DNA of 13,286 nt from an uncultured Coriobacteriia bacterium (GTDB lineage: Bacteria; Actinomycetota; Coriobacteriia; Coriobacteriales; QAMH01): the NCBI GenBank assembly GCA_959608885.1, contig CAUHSG010000025.1, positions 1 through 13,286 of the forward strand, in the 5' to 3' direction. Numbering within the stretch: position 1 is the stretch's first letter; each line of letters opens with the position of its first letter. The notes under the pieces are model-generated. The model was not told where the DNA came from. It saw only the letters and a list, made by a program, of their open reading frames with translations, and did not search any database. This document shows, piece after piece, positions 1 to 8,456 of this stretch. A program made the position numbers and the translations under genes.

Positions 1-10
1 CAGGAGGAAG

Positions 11-38
11 CTTGGATACGCCGTCTAGGCGGTCCAAG
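11..38. repeat. Imperfect hairpin near the left end (mirror copy)
   Basis: Mirror of 13249-13276: CTTGGA/TCCAAG and CGCC/GGCG arms around a 5-base loop. An AGGAGG run at 2-7 precedes it on the plus strand, but no convincing gene follows. Confidence 0.38.
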
Positions 39-44
39 AAAACG

Positions 45-167
45 TCCGCACCCCCTTTTCACACATAAACCCTAGATAAACGCAAAAAACGTGCATACCA
101 GCCCCTTTCATCCTAGAGAAACGCAATTTTTCTACAGTGCTGCCTTCAGCATCCTAGAGAAACGCAA
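45..167 (-). repeat. Three 41-bp units with an 18-bp core (left-arm mirror copy)
   Basis: Cores on the minus strand at 150-167, 109-126 and 68-85, 41 bp apart, mirroring 13120-13242. Confidence 0.68.
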
Positions 168-187
168 AAAACGCGCATCGCACCGCG
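166..187 (-). terminator. Weak candidate terminator after the MFS gene (left-arm mirror copy)
   Basis: Mirror of 13100-13121: 4-bp CGCG stem followed by six T residues on the minus strand. Marginal. Confidence 0.28.
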
Positions 188-196
188 GCCGCACCC

Positions 197-1462
197 TTAC
201 TTCCCGCGCGGAAACACGACGAGCGCAATGGCATAGCCGACGACGAACATCACCGCGCCGCCAAGCATGACGGGAAGAAACCCGACGGAATCGGCGACGA
301 AGCCCCACAGCGAGGCGCCCAGCCCGACGCCCATGTCATTGGCGAGGAAGAACATAGCATTGGCCGCACCCCAACGCTCCGGCGGCGTGTTCTTGACCGC
401 CATCGAGTTGAGCAGCGGAAACGCGAAGCCCATCGACAAGCCGAAGAAGAATCCCCCGATGTAGAGCATCCATTCGGTATGTACGAACGCCATGACGAGA
501 AACATCGCGATACCGCATAGGTTCGTCATCAGGAAGAGAATGCGCGGCGGCACGATGTCAAGCAGGCGACCGCCCAGAAAACGCGATGCCGTCATCGTGA
601 TGGCACCCACGAAGAAGAACATGCCGGCATTCGAGAGGCCAAGCGACTGGGCATAGAGCGCGGTGTAGCTCACGGGAATCGCGAAGCCGAGGCAGATGAC
701 GATCATCGGCAAGGCACCGACAAAGGCACGCTTCTCGAAAAGCGCCGCAAGCCCACGATAGCGATCCGCATCCTCGACTTCCTCCTCGATCGCCCCGATG
801 TCGTCATCGGCTGCCTCTTCGGCAAGCCTGCGACGTCGCTCCTCGAGCACGCGGTATTCGGAGGTCTCGGGCAGGCGCTCGACGTGCTTCTCGTAGTTGC
901 AGCACATGACGAGGATGAGAAGTGCCACTCCCACGCCGGCAACGCCCACGAAGAGGCTCTCGGTAAAAACGAGCGAGCAGAGGAAGATGCCGAAGGCCGG
1001 GCCAAATGCCATGCCAAGCGATTGCCCGAGCGCATAATAGCCGATGCCCTCGCCCAGGCGCTCGGTCGGCAGAACGTCTGCAGCCGCCGTCGCGCTCGCC
1101 GTCGTCACGAAGGCAAAGCCGATGCCCTGCAACGCACGCAGCACGATTTGCGGGTGAAAGCCGGGCAGCGGGATTGCAAGCAGCGAACCCGCGATGAGCA
1201 GGAGCGCGCCGACGACCATGATGCGCTTGCGCCCCGTGCGGTCGATGATGCGACCGGCGAACAGGCGCGCGATGGCCGCGGCAACGGAGAAGTCGAGGAT
1301 GAGCGCACCGGCAAAGCTCGTCGTCCCGCCAATGCGCGTGATGTAGAGCGGCGTGCCGTTGTTGAGGGCCTGACAGGAGACGAATGCGCAAAACGCGATG
1401 GCGAGCGTGAGGGTGAAGTCACCCGTCCACAGCCGTTGTTTATGCGCACAGCTCTTCGCCAT
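197..1462 (-). CDS. Major facilitator superfamily transporter (left-arm mirror copy)
   Basis: Same 421-residue, 12-helix carrier as on the right arm: motif A at 70-80, a charged central cytoplasmic loop at about 190-245 and the second six-helix bundle at 246-416. It is the last gene before the left edge. Substrate unknown. Confidence 0.83.
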   Translation of the reverse strand: MAKSCAHKQRLWTGDFTLTLAIAFCAFVSCQALNNGTPLYITRIGGTTSFAGALILDFSVAAAIARLFAGRIIDRTGRKRIMVVGALLLIAGSLLAIPLPGFHPQIVLRALQGIGFAFVTTASATAAADVLPTERLGEGIGYYALGQSLGMAFGPAFGIFLCSLVFTESLFVGVAGVGVALLILVMCCNYEKHVERLPETSEYRVLEERRRRLAEEAADDDIGAIEEEVEDADRYRGLAALFEKRAFVGALPMIVICLGFAIPVSYTALYAQSLGLSNAGMFFFVGAITMTASRFLGGRLLDIVPPRILFLMTNLCGIAMFLVMAFVHTEWMLYIGGFFFGLSMGFAFPLLNSMAVKNTPPERWGAANAMFFLANDMGVGLGASLWGFVADSVGFLPVMLGGAVMFVVGYAIALVVFPRGK

Positions 1463-1492
1463 CGCTTTTGTTTCCTCTCGAAGGGGCGAGAT

Positions 1493-1529
1493 GGAATGAG
1501 ACAGTTGCTCAGGGACGTTGTCTCATTCC
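1493..1529 (-). terminator. 11-bp-stem hairpin between folD and the MFS gene (left-arm mirror copy)
   Basis: Mirror of 11758-11794: an 11-bp perfect stem with a 15-base loop and no U-run in the direction of transcription, lying 5 bases past the folD stop. Confidence 0.48.
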
Positions 1530-1534
1530 GCCAA

Positions 1535-2386
1535 TCACATCATCATCTCGGCGGCCTGCACCACGTGCTTGCAGAGCACGCCCGTCGTGACGGAGCCGAC
1601 GCCGCGCGGCACGGGCGTGACGGCATCGACGACATCGACGACCTCATCGAACGCGATATCGCCCACGATCTTGCCGTCATCGACGACGTTGATGCCCACG
1701 TCGATGAGCGTCTGGCCCGGCGCGACGTGATCCGCACCGACCATGGCGGCACGGCCCACACAGGCCACGACGATATCGGCCTCGCGCGCAAGCTCCTCGA
1801 GATCGGCCGTGCGCGAGTGGGCTATGGTCACGGTCGCGTTGCGCTCGAGCAGCAGCATGGCCACCGGCTTGCCGATTACAAGGCTACGCCCGATGACGAG
1901 GACGCGCCTGCCCGCGATCTCGATGCCGTAGTGGTCCAGAATCTCGATGCAGGCCTGCGCCGTGCACGGAGCAAAGGTCCCGTCGGCGCCGGTAAACAGC
2001 GTACCGAGCGAACGCTCGCCGCATGCGTCGACATCCTTGTAGGCTACCAGGGCATTGCAGACCCGCTCTTCGTCGATGTGCGCAGGGAGCGGACGCAGTA
2101 TGAGCAGACCGTGGACAGAATCGTCCCCGTTGATGGCTTCGACGGCCTCCACGAGCTCTTCCGTCGTCACGCCCTCGTCGAACACGAAGCGCCTCACGGC
2201 AATGCCCGTGACCTCGGCGCGCCTGCATGCGCCACGCTCGTACGAGAGATCGTCAGGCCGCTCGCCCACGCGCAATATGCCCAGGCACGGCGTTATGCCC
2301 TGCGCGGCAAGCGCGGTCACGCGGCTCAGCACGTCTTCGCTGATCGCCTCGGCGACCGCCGGTCCCTCGAGTATCGTCGCGCTCAT
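1535..2386 (-). CDS. folD: FolD-family methylenetetrahydrofolate dehydrogenase with altered active site (left-arm mirror copy)
   Basis: Same 283-residue protein as on the right arm. The dinucleotide-binding half is intact (GRSLVIGKP at 166-174, LIDVGIN at 227-233). The catalytic lysine of YxxxK is Ala53 (minus-strand codon at 2228-2230) and the usual catalytic glutamine is Leu97. The identical substitutions on both arms carry no independent weight, because the arms are mirror copies. Confidence 0.85.
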   Translation of the reverse strand: MSATILEGPAVAEAISEDVLSRVTALAAQGITPCLGILRVGERPDDLSYERGACRRAEVTGIAVRRFVFDEGVTTEELVEAVEAINGDDSVHGLLILRPLPAHIDEERVCNALVAYKDVDACGERSLGTLFTGADGTFAPCTAQACIEILDHYGIEIAGRRVLVIGRSLVIGKPVAMLLLERNATVTIAHSRTADLEELAREADIVVACVGRAAMVGADHVAPGQTLIDVGINVVDDGKIVGDIAFDEVVDVVDAVTPVPRGVGSVTTGVLCKHVVQAAEMMM

Positions 2387-3015
2387 CGCAGCCGCTCCCC
2401 CACCTTCGCGATAATCGCGTCGGCCTTGGGCAGGTACGTGTCCAGCAGGTCGTACGCGGCATCATCACAAGCCGCGGCATGGGCGCGGTCGGCCATGAGC
2501 TTGGTGTTGACGAAGACGTTGAGGCTGGCCGCCTGCATGGCAGCTCGGCAGCACGCGGCCCCACACCCCACGTCCGAAATCGCAAGCGGCGTGCCAATCT
2601 CGCAGAAGCGCTCGAGCAGGTCAATGGCCCCGCAGCACGCCTGCATGATCTCGAAGGGCACGGCGGCAGCATCGCGCAGGCACGTCTCCATGACACGCGC
2701 CTTCTCGGCCTTCTCCTCGTCGGTTCCACTCGGCAGGCCGTAGGCACGGGAAAGCGGCTCGAACGCGCGGGCGTCAGCCTCGACGAGATCCAGAAGCTCC
2801 TCGCGGAGCCCCTGCGCCTGGTCCATGAGCGATACGAGCTCGTCGCGGACGGGTGCGTACTTTGGCTTGTCCACGGTAAGCGAGCCCACCATGTTGCCGA
2901 GCGCCATGCCAATGGCGCCTATGAGCGCAGCCGCGCCGCCGCCGCCAGGCGCCGGTGCATCCGAAGCCAGTACCTCGGCGAACTTCCTGCAACTGAGCTC
3001 CACAGCCTCGGTCAT
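2383..3015 (-). CDS. fchA: Methenyltetrahydrofolate cyclohydrolase, FchA family (left-arm mirror copy)
   Basis: Same 210-residue FTCD_C-family protein as on the right arm, with the APAPGGGGAAAL loop at 20-31 and SDVGCGA at 147-153. It begins on the base following the fhs stop and overlaps folD by 4 bp. Predicted to interconvert formyl-THF and methenyl-THF; formimino-THF cyclodeaminase is the alternative within the family. Confidence 0.86.
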   Translation of the reverse strand: MTEAVELSCRKFAEVLASDAPAPGGGGAAALIGAIGMALGNMVGSLTVDKPKYAPVRDELVSLMDQAQGLREELLDLVEADARAFEPLSRAYGLPSGTDEEKAEKARVMETCLRDAAAVPFEIMQACCGAIDLLERFCEIGTPLAISDVGCGAACCRAAMQAASLNVFVNTKLMADRAHAAACDDAAYDLLDTYLPKADAIIAKVGERLR

Positions 3016-4692
3016 CTAGAACAGTCCCGTGATCTTTCCGTCGCTATCCACGTCGATCTTCTCGGCGCTGGGCACCTTGGAGAGGCCCGGCATCGTCATG
3101 ATGTCTCCGGTCAGCGCCACGATGAAGCCCGCACCGGCGGACACGGTGAGGTTGCGCACCGAGATGCGGAAGTCGCGCGGCGCACCCAGCTTGGTGGGAT
3201 CGTCGCTGAACGAGTATTGCGTCTTGGCCACGCAGACCGGCAAGTCGCCAAAGCCCTGCTCCTTGAGGAGCTTGAGCTGCGCCGGTGCGTTCTCGACGAA
3301 GTCGACGCCATCGGCATGGTAGATCTTGCGCGCGACGGCATCGAGCTTGTCCTCGATGGAGGTACCCTCGATTTCGTAGGAATAGGTCATCTTCGAGGGA
3401 GTCCCGCACGCGTCGACCACCGCATGCGCCAGGTCGATGGCGCCTGCGCCACCCTTGGCCCAATGCTCGGAGAGCACGGCGTTGACGCCCAGCTCGGCGC
3501 ACTTCTCCTCGACGAGCGCAAGCTCGGCGGGGGTATCCGTCGGGAAGGCGTTGATCGCGACGACGACGGGCAGGCTGTAGACGTCCTGGATGTTGCTCAC
3601 GTGCTGCAGCAGGTTGGGCAGGCCACGCTCGAGCGCGGCGAGGTCCTCGTTGCCCAGCTGGTCAAGAGCCAGGCCACCGTGCATCTTAAGAGCGCGCACG
3701 GTGGCGACCACGACGACGGCCGCAGGCGACACGCCGGCAAAACGGCACTTGAGGTCGAGGAACTTCTCGGCGCCAAGATCGGCGCCGAAACCGGCCTCGG
3801 TCACGACGTAATCGGCGAGCTTGAGCGCCGTGGTCGTGGCGATGACGGAGTTGCAGCCATGTGCGATGTTGGCGAACGGACCGCCGTGTACGAGCGCCGG
3901 GGTGTGCTCGAGCGTCTGCACGAGATTGGGCTTGAGGGCATCCTTGAGCAGGGCCGCCATGGCGCCGACGGCCTTGAGGTCGGCGGCCGTGACCGGCTTG
4001 CCGTCGTAGGTGTAGCCGACGACGATGCGAGCCAGGCGCGCCTTGAGGTCATCGATGTCGGTCGCCAGGCAGAAGATCGCCATGATCTCGGAGGCGACCG
4101 TGATCTGGAAGCCGTCCTCGCGCGGCACGCCCTGCTTGGCGCCACCCAGGCCGTCCACGATGTGGCGCAGCTGGCGGTCGTTCATGTCGACGGCACGCTT
4201 CCAGGTGATGGACTTGGGATCGATACCGAGCTCGTTGCCCTGCTGGATGTGGTTGTCGAGCATGGCGGCGAGCAGGTTGTTGGCCGCCCCGATGGCGTGG
4301 AAATCGCCCGTGAAGTGCAGGTTGATGTTCTCCATGGGAACGACCTGCGCGTATCCGCCACCGGCCGCACCGCCCTTGATACCGAAGACGGGACCGAGGG
4401 AGGGCTCGCGCAAGGCGACGATCACGTCCTCGCCAATCTGGCGCATGCCATCGGCCAGGCCCACCGACGTGGTGGTCTTGCCCTCGCCCGCCGGCGTCGG
4501 CGTGATGGCCGTCACGAGGATGAGCTTGCCGTCGGGCTTGTCGGCATAGTCCTTGAGCACCGAGATGTTGTCGACCTTGGCCATGTAGTGGCCGTAGGGC
4601 TCGAGGTACTTCTCGTCGATGCCCGCCTGCGCGGCGACCTCGGCAATGGGCTCCATCTCGCATGCCTGTGCGATTTCGATGTCAGACGGCAT
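3016..4692 (-). CDS. fhs: Formate-tetrahydrofolate ligase (left-arm mirror copy)
   Basis: Same 558-residue ATP-dependent formyl-THF synthetase as on the right arm, with the TPAGEGKTTT loop at 66-75 and VATVRALKMHGG at 329-340. The start is the ATG at 4690-4692, chosen because its ribosome site (AAGGAG on the minus strand, 4698-4703) is 5 bases upstream; a start at 4734 would add 14 atypical residues. Its stop touches the fchA start at 3015. Confidence 0.94.
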   Translation of the reverse strand: MPSDIEIAQACEMEPIAEVAAQAGIDEKYLEPYGHYMAKVDNISVLKDYADKPDGKLILVTAITPTPAGEGKTTTSVGLADGMRQIGEDVIVALREPSLGPVFGIKGGAAGGGYAQVVPMENINLHFTGDFHAIGAANNLLAAMLDNHIQQGNELGIDPKSITWKRAVDMNDRQLRHIVDGLGGAKQGVPREDGFQITVASEIMAIFCLATDIDDLKARLARIVVGYTYDGKPVTAADLKAVGAMAALLKDALKPNLVQTLEHTPALVHGGPFANIAHGCNSVIATTTALKLADYVVTEAGFGADLGAEKFLDLKCRFAGVSPAAVVVVATVRALKMHGGLALDQLGNEDLAALERGLPNLLQHVSNIQDVYSLPVVVAINAFPTDTPAELALVEEKCAELGVNAVLSEHWAKGGAGAIDLAHAVVDACGTPSKMTYSYEIEGTSIEDKLDAVARKIYHADGVDFVENAPAQLKLLKEQGFGDLPVCVAKTQYSFSDDPTKLGAPRDFRISVRNLTVSAGAGFIVALTGDIMTMPGLSKVPSAEKIDVDSDGKITGLF

Positions 4693-4830
4693 ATGCTCTC
4701 CTTCTCCTCGGCACGACCCGCCCCGCGGCAACATCGCGCGTTTTCATTCCACGTCACACGCCCCTGCGACGCAATCAACATACTGCATAGATGATACGTG
4801 ATTTTCCCGGCAGCGTGCGGAGAATGCCCA
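4693..4830 (-). other. 138-bp gap between metF and fhs (left-arm mirror copy)
   Basis: Mirror of 8457-8594. It holds the fhs ribosome site at 4698-4703 and no recognisable terminator or strong promoter. Confidence 0.35.
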
Positions 4831-6495
4831 TCAGGCTTCGTCCTTCGGCGTATTGTCGGGCAGACCGCCGGGCGCGCCGCCAAAGCCGATGTCGACCTTG
4901 ATGCGCTTGGCACAGTTATCGCGTCCGTGGGTGTAGTTGCTCCATGCGCTGCGCTGCCAGTAGGTCCAGTCGTTGGGCGGTGTGATGAAGCTCGTGTACT
5001 TGCCTAGATCGCCAGCACGCTTGAGTCGATGGTACGCCATGTAGTGCACGCAAAAGCGCGTGCCGCCGGGCTTCGTGGGCGGGTAGACCTCGCAATAGCC
5101 GTCCATGCTGCCACCGCACGGGCCATTGCGTTCACTCTTGGGGCACGAGGCCATGGGGCAGCTGTAGGCGACGGATTCCAGCCCACAGTCGCCGCAGTCG
5201 ATGCAGCCGTAGAGAAGGGTCTTGCACGTGTGCTCGAGACCATGGGCACGGCTGACGCCCTTCTTGCGATCCAGGCGATCCATGTTCCAGGCGAGCAAGC
5301 CGTTCAGTCCGGAGCGGCCAGCGACGTTTCCCTCGTCATCGTATTCTTGTGCGAGTGCGAGCTTGTGAAAGAGACGCGAGACGCCGTAGCGCTTGAAGAG
5401 CTTGCGACCGGATATGTCCTCGTCGAGCGGTGCGTGCTCACGCGTGTTGAGCCCCGTGGGAGTGCCGTTCTCGTCAAGCTCGGGCTCGTAGAGGTAGAAG
5501 CCGCCGGCCGGCGCGTACGAGAGCTCGCGGGCACAGACGTGCCAATCCGCATCGTAATCCGACGAGCGTTCCAGTACCTCGGTGACGGTGTCCGCATCCA
5601 GCCCGACACCCCCGATGTGCACGCCGGCATAGCCCAGCCCGCGGGCGATAGCGATCTGCTTGGCGGCGCGCTCGATGCGCTTGTCGCGAGCATAGCCCGG
5701 CTGCAGGGCGTTGGCGTCGCTTTCCTCCTCAAGCTCTGCCATGAGCTCATCGGTAACGATGCAGCCGGCGATATCGCCACGGCGCATCAGGGACGCAGCG
5801 CTCTTGGTGAGCATGAAAATGTTGGCGATCATGGGCACGTTGTAGCCGCGCTCCTCGACGTAGAAGAGCTGCTCCTGCATCTTGCGTGCATCGAATCCCA
5901 GCTGCTGGATGATGAACCTTGCGCCGCAGATGAGCTTCTTCTCCAACTTGAGGTACTGCGGGATGCTCTCGCCTTCGCGGTACTTGTATGGATTGACGAC
6001 GGCGCCGGGAAAGAAATGCGCAGGAGTCTCGCGCACGTCGCCATCACGACCGTGGTAGACGAGACCTTCGTTCATGGCGCTCACGAGGCGCAGGGCATTG
6101 GCGGGATCGAGGTCAAAGTCCGGGCGACCCGCGCCCTCGAAACCGGAGCCCTGGTAATCCCCCGACATGATGAGCAGGTTCTCGAGATCGCGCAGCTGCA
6201 TCGCGTAGAGCTCGCCCTGCATCATGTTGCGCGAACGGTCCTTGCACGTGTAATGGACGATCGAGGGAATCCCCTCACGCGCGAAGCGCCGTGCCACGGT
6301 GGGCGGGCTGATGGCAGGATTGCCGCTCGGGCAGTCGGTGATCGAGATGGCGTGGACCAGGCCGGTTTCCCAGATGGCCCTCATCTTCATGTGATCGGCT
6401 TCCTGATAGGCCTCGAAGGCGCCGCGTCCTGGAATCATCTCGCAGGTGACGACGAACTCGCCGTTTTCCAGCGCCTCTCGAAACACGTTTTCCAC
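4831..6495 (-). CDS. metF: Methylenetetrahydrofolate reductase, MetF-MetV fusion (left-arm mirror copy)
   Basis: Identical 554-residue protein to the right-arm reductase, read on the minus strand from GTG at 6493-6495. An N-terminal FAD-type MetF barrel (about 5-305) is followed by the MetV-like cysteine cluster (C424, C431, C434, C437, C446, C451, C460, C468, C482). It faces its twin head to head across 296 bp of mirrored leader. Predicted to make 5-methyl-THF from methylene-THF. Because the arms are identical, this is most probably the same gene seen twice, not a second paralogue. Confidence 0.85.
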   Translation of the reverse strand: MENVFREALENGEFVVTCEMIPGRGAFEAYQEADHMKMRAIWETGLVHAISITDCPSGNPAISPPTVARRFAREGIPSIVHYTCKDRSRNMMQGELYAMQLRDLENLLIMSGDYQGSGFEGAGRPDFDLDPANALRLVSAMNEGLVYHGRDGDVRETPAHFFPGAVVNPYKYREGESIPQYLKLEKKLICGARFIIQQLGFDARKMQEQLFYVEERGYNVPMIANIFMLTKSAASLMRRGDIAGCIVTDELMAELEEESDANALQPGYARDKRIERAAKQIAIARGLGYAGVHIGGVGLDADTVTEVLERSSDYDADWHVCARELSYAPAGGFYLYEPELDENGTPTGLNTREHAPLDEDISGRKLFKRYGVSRLFHKLALAQEYDDEGNVAGRSGLNGLLAWNMDRLDRKKGVSRAHGLEHTCKTLLYGCIDCGDCGLESVAYSCPMASCPKSERNGPCGGSMDGYCEVYPPTKPGGTRFCVHYMAYHRLKRAGDLGKYTSFITPPNDWTYWQRSAWSNYTHGRDNCAKRIKVDIGFGGAPGGLPDNTPKDEA

Positions 6496-6533
6496 GGAGA
6501 TCCCCCTTGTGACCCTCTCTCCGACATGCCAGA

Positions 6534-6542
6534 AGTATATCA
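6534..6542 (-). promoter_or_regulatory. Extended -10 promoter upstream of metF (left-arm mirror copy)
   Basis: Minus-strand TGATATACT, the mirror of the box at 6745-6753. The two promoters diverge from the axis only because the locus is read twice; in the real genome probably one exists. Confidence 0.48.
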
Positions 6543-6583
6543 GCAGCCCTTGGCCCCTGATCGTGGGGCGCGAAAAATGGCGC

Positions 6584-6703
6584 CCAGACAGGAGCCGCCG
6601 GGCAGACCAGACAAAGGTCGCCGGGGCACTTTTGTCTTGTTACGTAACAAGACAAAAGTGCCCCGGCGACCTTTGTCTGGTCTGCCCGGCGGCTCCTGTC
6701 TGG
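6584..6703. repeat. GC-rich hairpin core at the palindrome axis with two imperfect 24-bp units per arm
   Basis: Around the axis the sequence reads outward as AACAAGACAAAAG followed by two similar units. The first starts at 6659 (TGCCCCGGCGACCTTTGTCT) and the second at 6683 (TGCCCGGCGGCTCCTGTCT). They lie 24 bp apart and are mirrored at 6605-6628 and 6584-6604. Within each arm GACAAA at 6651-6656 can also pair with TTTGTC at 6672-6677 (mirror 6610-6615 with 6631-6636). A short natural hairpin here is the plausible seed of the large palindrome. How much of it is natural cannot be read from the sequence alone. It could equally be a dispersed repeat of the host or the terminator of an unseen upstream gene. 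Confidence 0.6.
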
Positions 6704-6744
6704 GCGCCATTTTTCGCGCCCCACGATCAGGGGCCAAGGGCTGC

Positions 6745-6753
6745 TGATATACT
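6745..6753 (+). promoter_or_regulatory. Extended -10 promoter upstream of metF/metV (right arm)
   Basis: TGATATACT gives a TG-N-TATACT extended -10 box, close to the TGnTATAAT consensus, in an otherwise GC-rich leader. The hexamer 17 bp upstream (GATCAG, 6725-6730) is a poor -35, which is usual for extended -10 promoters. The start codon lies 38 bp past the box. No operator or riboswitch is recognisable between the box and the gene. Confidence 0.5.
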
Positions 6754-6778
6754 TCTGGCATGTCGGAGAGAGGGTCAC

Positions 6779-6785
6779 AAGGGGG
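6779..6785 (+). promoter_or_regulatory. Ribosome binding site fixing the GTG start of metF
   Basis: AAGGGGG lies 6 bases before GTG at 6792. This spacing supports the GTG codon as the true start; translation from it begins MENVFREAL, and the next in-frame ATG (codon 20, 6849-6851) would remove the conserved first strand of the barrel. Confidence 0.6.
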
Positions 6786-6791
6786 ATCTCC

Positions 6792-8456
6792 GTGGAAAAC
6801 GTGTTTCGAGAGGCGCTGGAAAACGGCGAGTTCGTCGTCACCTGCGAGATGATTCCAGGACGCGGCGCCTTCGAGGCCTATCAGGAAGCCGATCACATGA
6901 AGATGAGGGCCATCTGGGAAACCGGCCTGGTCCACGCCATCTCGATCACCGACTGCCCGAGCGGCAATCCTGCCATCAGCCCGCCCACCGTGGCACGGCG
7001 CTTCGCGCGTGAGGGGATTCCCTCGATCGTCCATTACACGTGCAAGGACCGTTCGCGCAACATGATGCAGGGCGAGCTCTACGCGATGCAGCTGCGCGAT
7101 CTCGAGAACCTGCTCATCATGTCGGGGGATTACCAGGGCTCCGGTTTCGAGGGCGCGGGTCGCCCGGACTTTGACCTCGATCCCGCCAATGCCCTGCGCC
7201 TCGTGAGCGCCATGAACGAAGGTCTCGTCTACCACGGTCGTGATGGCGACGTGCGCGAGACTCCTGCGCATTTCTTTCCCGGCGCCGTCGTCAATCCATA
7301 CAAGTACCGCGAAGGCGAGAGCATCCCGCAGTACCTCAAGTTGGAGAAGAAGCTCATCTGCGGCGCAAGGTTCATCATCCAGCAGCTGGGATTCGATGCA
7401 CGCAAGATGCAGGAGCAGCTCTTCTACGTCGAGGAGCGCGGCTACAACGTGCCCATGATCGCCAACATTTTCATGCTCACCAAGAGCGCTGCGTCCCTGA
7501 TGCGCCGTGGCGATATCGCCGGCTGCATCGTTACCGATGAGCTCATGGCAGAGCTTGAGGAGGAAAGCGACGCCAACGCCCTGCAGCCGGGCTATGCTCG
7601 CGACAAGCGCATCGAGCGCGCCGCCAAGCAGATCGCTATCGCCCGCGGGCTGGGCTATGCCGGCGTGCACATCGGGGGTGTCGGGCTGGATGCGGACACC
7701 GTCACCGAGGTACTGGAACGCTCGTCGGATTACGATGCGGATTGGCACGTCTGTGCCCGCGAGCTCTCGTACGCGCCGGCCGGCGGCTTCTACCTCTACG
7801 AGCCCGAGCTTGACGAGAACGGCACTCCCACGGGGCTCAACACGCGTGAGCACGCACCGCTCGACGAGGACATATCCGGTCGCAAGCTCTTCAAGCGCTA
7901 CGGCGTCTCGCGTCTCTTTCACAAGCTCGCACTCGCACAAGAATACGATGACGAGGGAAACGTCGCTGGCCGCTCCGGACTGAACGGCTTGCTCGCCTGG
8001 AACATGGATCGCCTGGATCGCAAGAAGGGCGTCAGCCGTGCCCATGGTCTCGAGCACACGTGCAAGACCCTTCTCTACGGCTGCATCGACTGCGGCGACT
8101 GTGGGCTGGAATCCGTCGCCTACAGCTGCCCCATGGCCTCGTGCCCCAAGAGTGAACGCAATGGCCCGTGCGGTGGCAGCATGGACGGCTATTGCGAGGT
8201 CTACCCGCCCACGAAGCCCGGCGGCACGCGCTTTTGCGTGCACTACATGGCGTACCATCGACTCAAGCGTGCTGGCGATCTAGGCAAGTACACGAGCTTC
8301 ATCACACCGCCCAACGACTGGACCTACTGGCAGCGCAGCGCATGGAGCAACTACACCCACGGACGCGATAACTGTGCCAAGCGCATCAAGGTCGACATCG
8401 GCTTTGGCGGCGCGCCCGGCGGTCTGCCCGACAATACGCCGAAGGACGAAGCCTGA
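6792..8456 (+). CDS. metF: Methylenetetrahydrofolate reductase, MetF-MetV fusion (right arm)
   Basis: 554 residues, GTG start. It is predicted to reduce 5,10-methylene-THF to 5-methyl-THF in the cytoplasm, the last step of the folate branch. Residues about 5-305 look like the FAD-binding MetF barrel: an early conserved Glu at 19 (TCEMIPGRG), HYTCKDRSRN at 81-90, the strand LLIMSGDY at 107-114, and GARFIIQQLGFD at 191-202 where MetF proteins carry their conserved QL-FD strand. Residues about 420-490 match the cysteine-rich MetV-type C-terminal domain: CIDCGDCG at 431-438, SCPMASCPK at 445-453, NGPCGG at 457-462 and GYCEV at 466-470. With C424 and C482 this gives nine cysteines able to hold an Fe-S cluster or zinc. 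Acetogens usually encode MetV (about 200 residues) and MetF separately, so the single chain is a fusion. It is the first gene after the promoter. The electron donor is not evident, since no RnfC2, HdrA or NADH module is adjacent. Confidence 0.88.
   Translation: MENVFREALENGEFVVTCEMIPGRGAFEAYQEADHMKMRAIWETGLVHAISITDCPSGNPAISPPTVARRFAREGIPSIVHYTCKDRSRNMMQGELYAMQLRDLENLLIMSGDYQGSGFEGAGRPDFDLDPANALRLVSAMNEGLVYHGRDGDVRETPAHFFPGAVVNPYKYREGESIPQYLKLEKKLICGARFIIQQLGFDARKMQEQLFYVEERGYNVPMIANIFMLTKSAASLMRRGDIAGCIVTDELMAELEEESDANALQPGYARDKRIERAAKQIAIARGLGYAGVHIGGVGLDADTVTEVLERSSDYDADWHVCARELSYAPAGGFYLYEPELDENGTPTGLNTREHAPLDEDISGRKLFKRYGVSRLFHKLALAQEYDDEGNVAGRSGLNGLLAWNMDRLDRKKGVSRAHGLEHTCKTLLYGCIDCGDCGLESVAYSCPMASCPKSERNGPCGGSMDGYCEVYPPTKPGGTRFCVHYMAYHRLKRAGDLGKYTSFITPPNDWTYWQRSAWSNYTHGRDNCAKRIKVDIGFGGAPGGLPDNTPKDEA

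Noticed and set aside
1..75. A possible 3' end of a convergent gene entering from the left edge (open frame ending TAG at 73-75, or TTG start at 13 after AGGAGG).
   Set aside because: Fewer than 25 codons, all three frames close within 75 bases, and no recognisable protein; an imperfect hairpin occupies the same bases.
6584..6703. A hairpin telomere of a linear replicon.
   Set aside because: No telomere resolvase, partition or phage gene is present, and the arms carry ordinary central metabolism; kept only as a minor alternative.
6496..6791. A divergent promoter region between two metF genes.
   Set aside because: The divergence is a product of the mirrored arms, so it is not evidence of bidirectional regulation.
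6644..6791. A SAM, cobalamin or THF riboswitch in the metF leader.
   Set aside because: I could not find the conserved core elements of these classes, and only about 30 bases lie between the predicted transcription start and the GTG codon.
6446..7012. A 188-codon frame running through the axis and its mirror at 6275-6841.
   Set aside because: It runs across the artificial palindrome junction, has no ribosome site and overlaps metF out of frame; it exists only because the sequence folds back.
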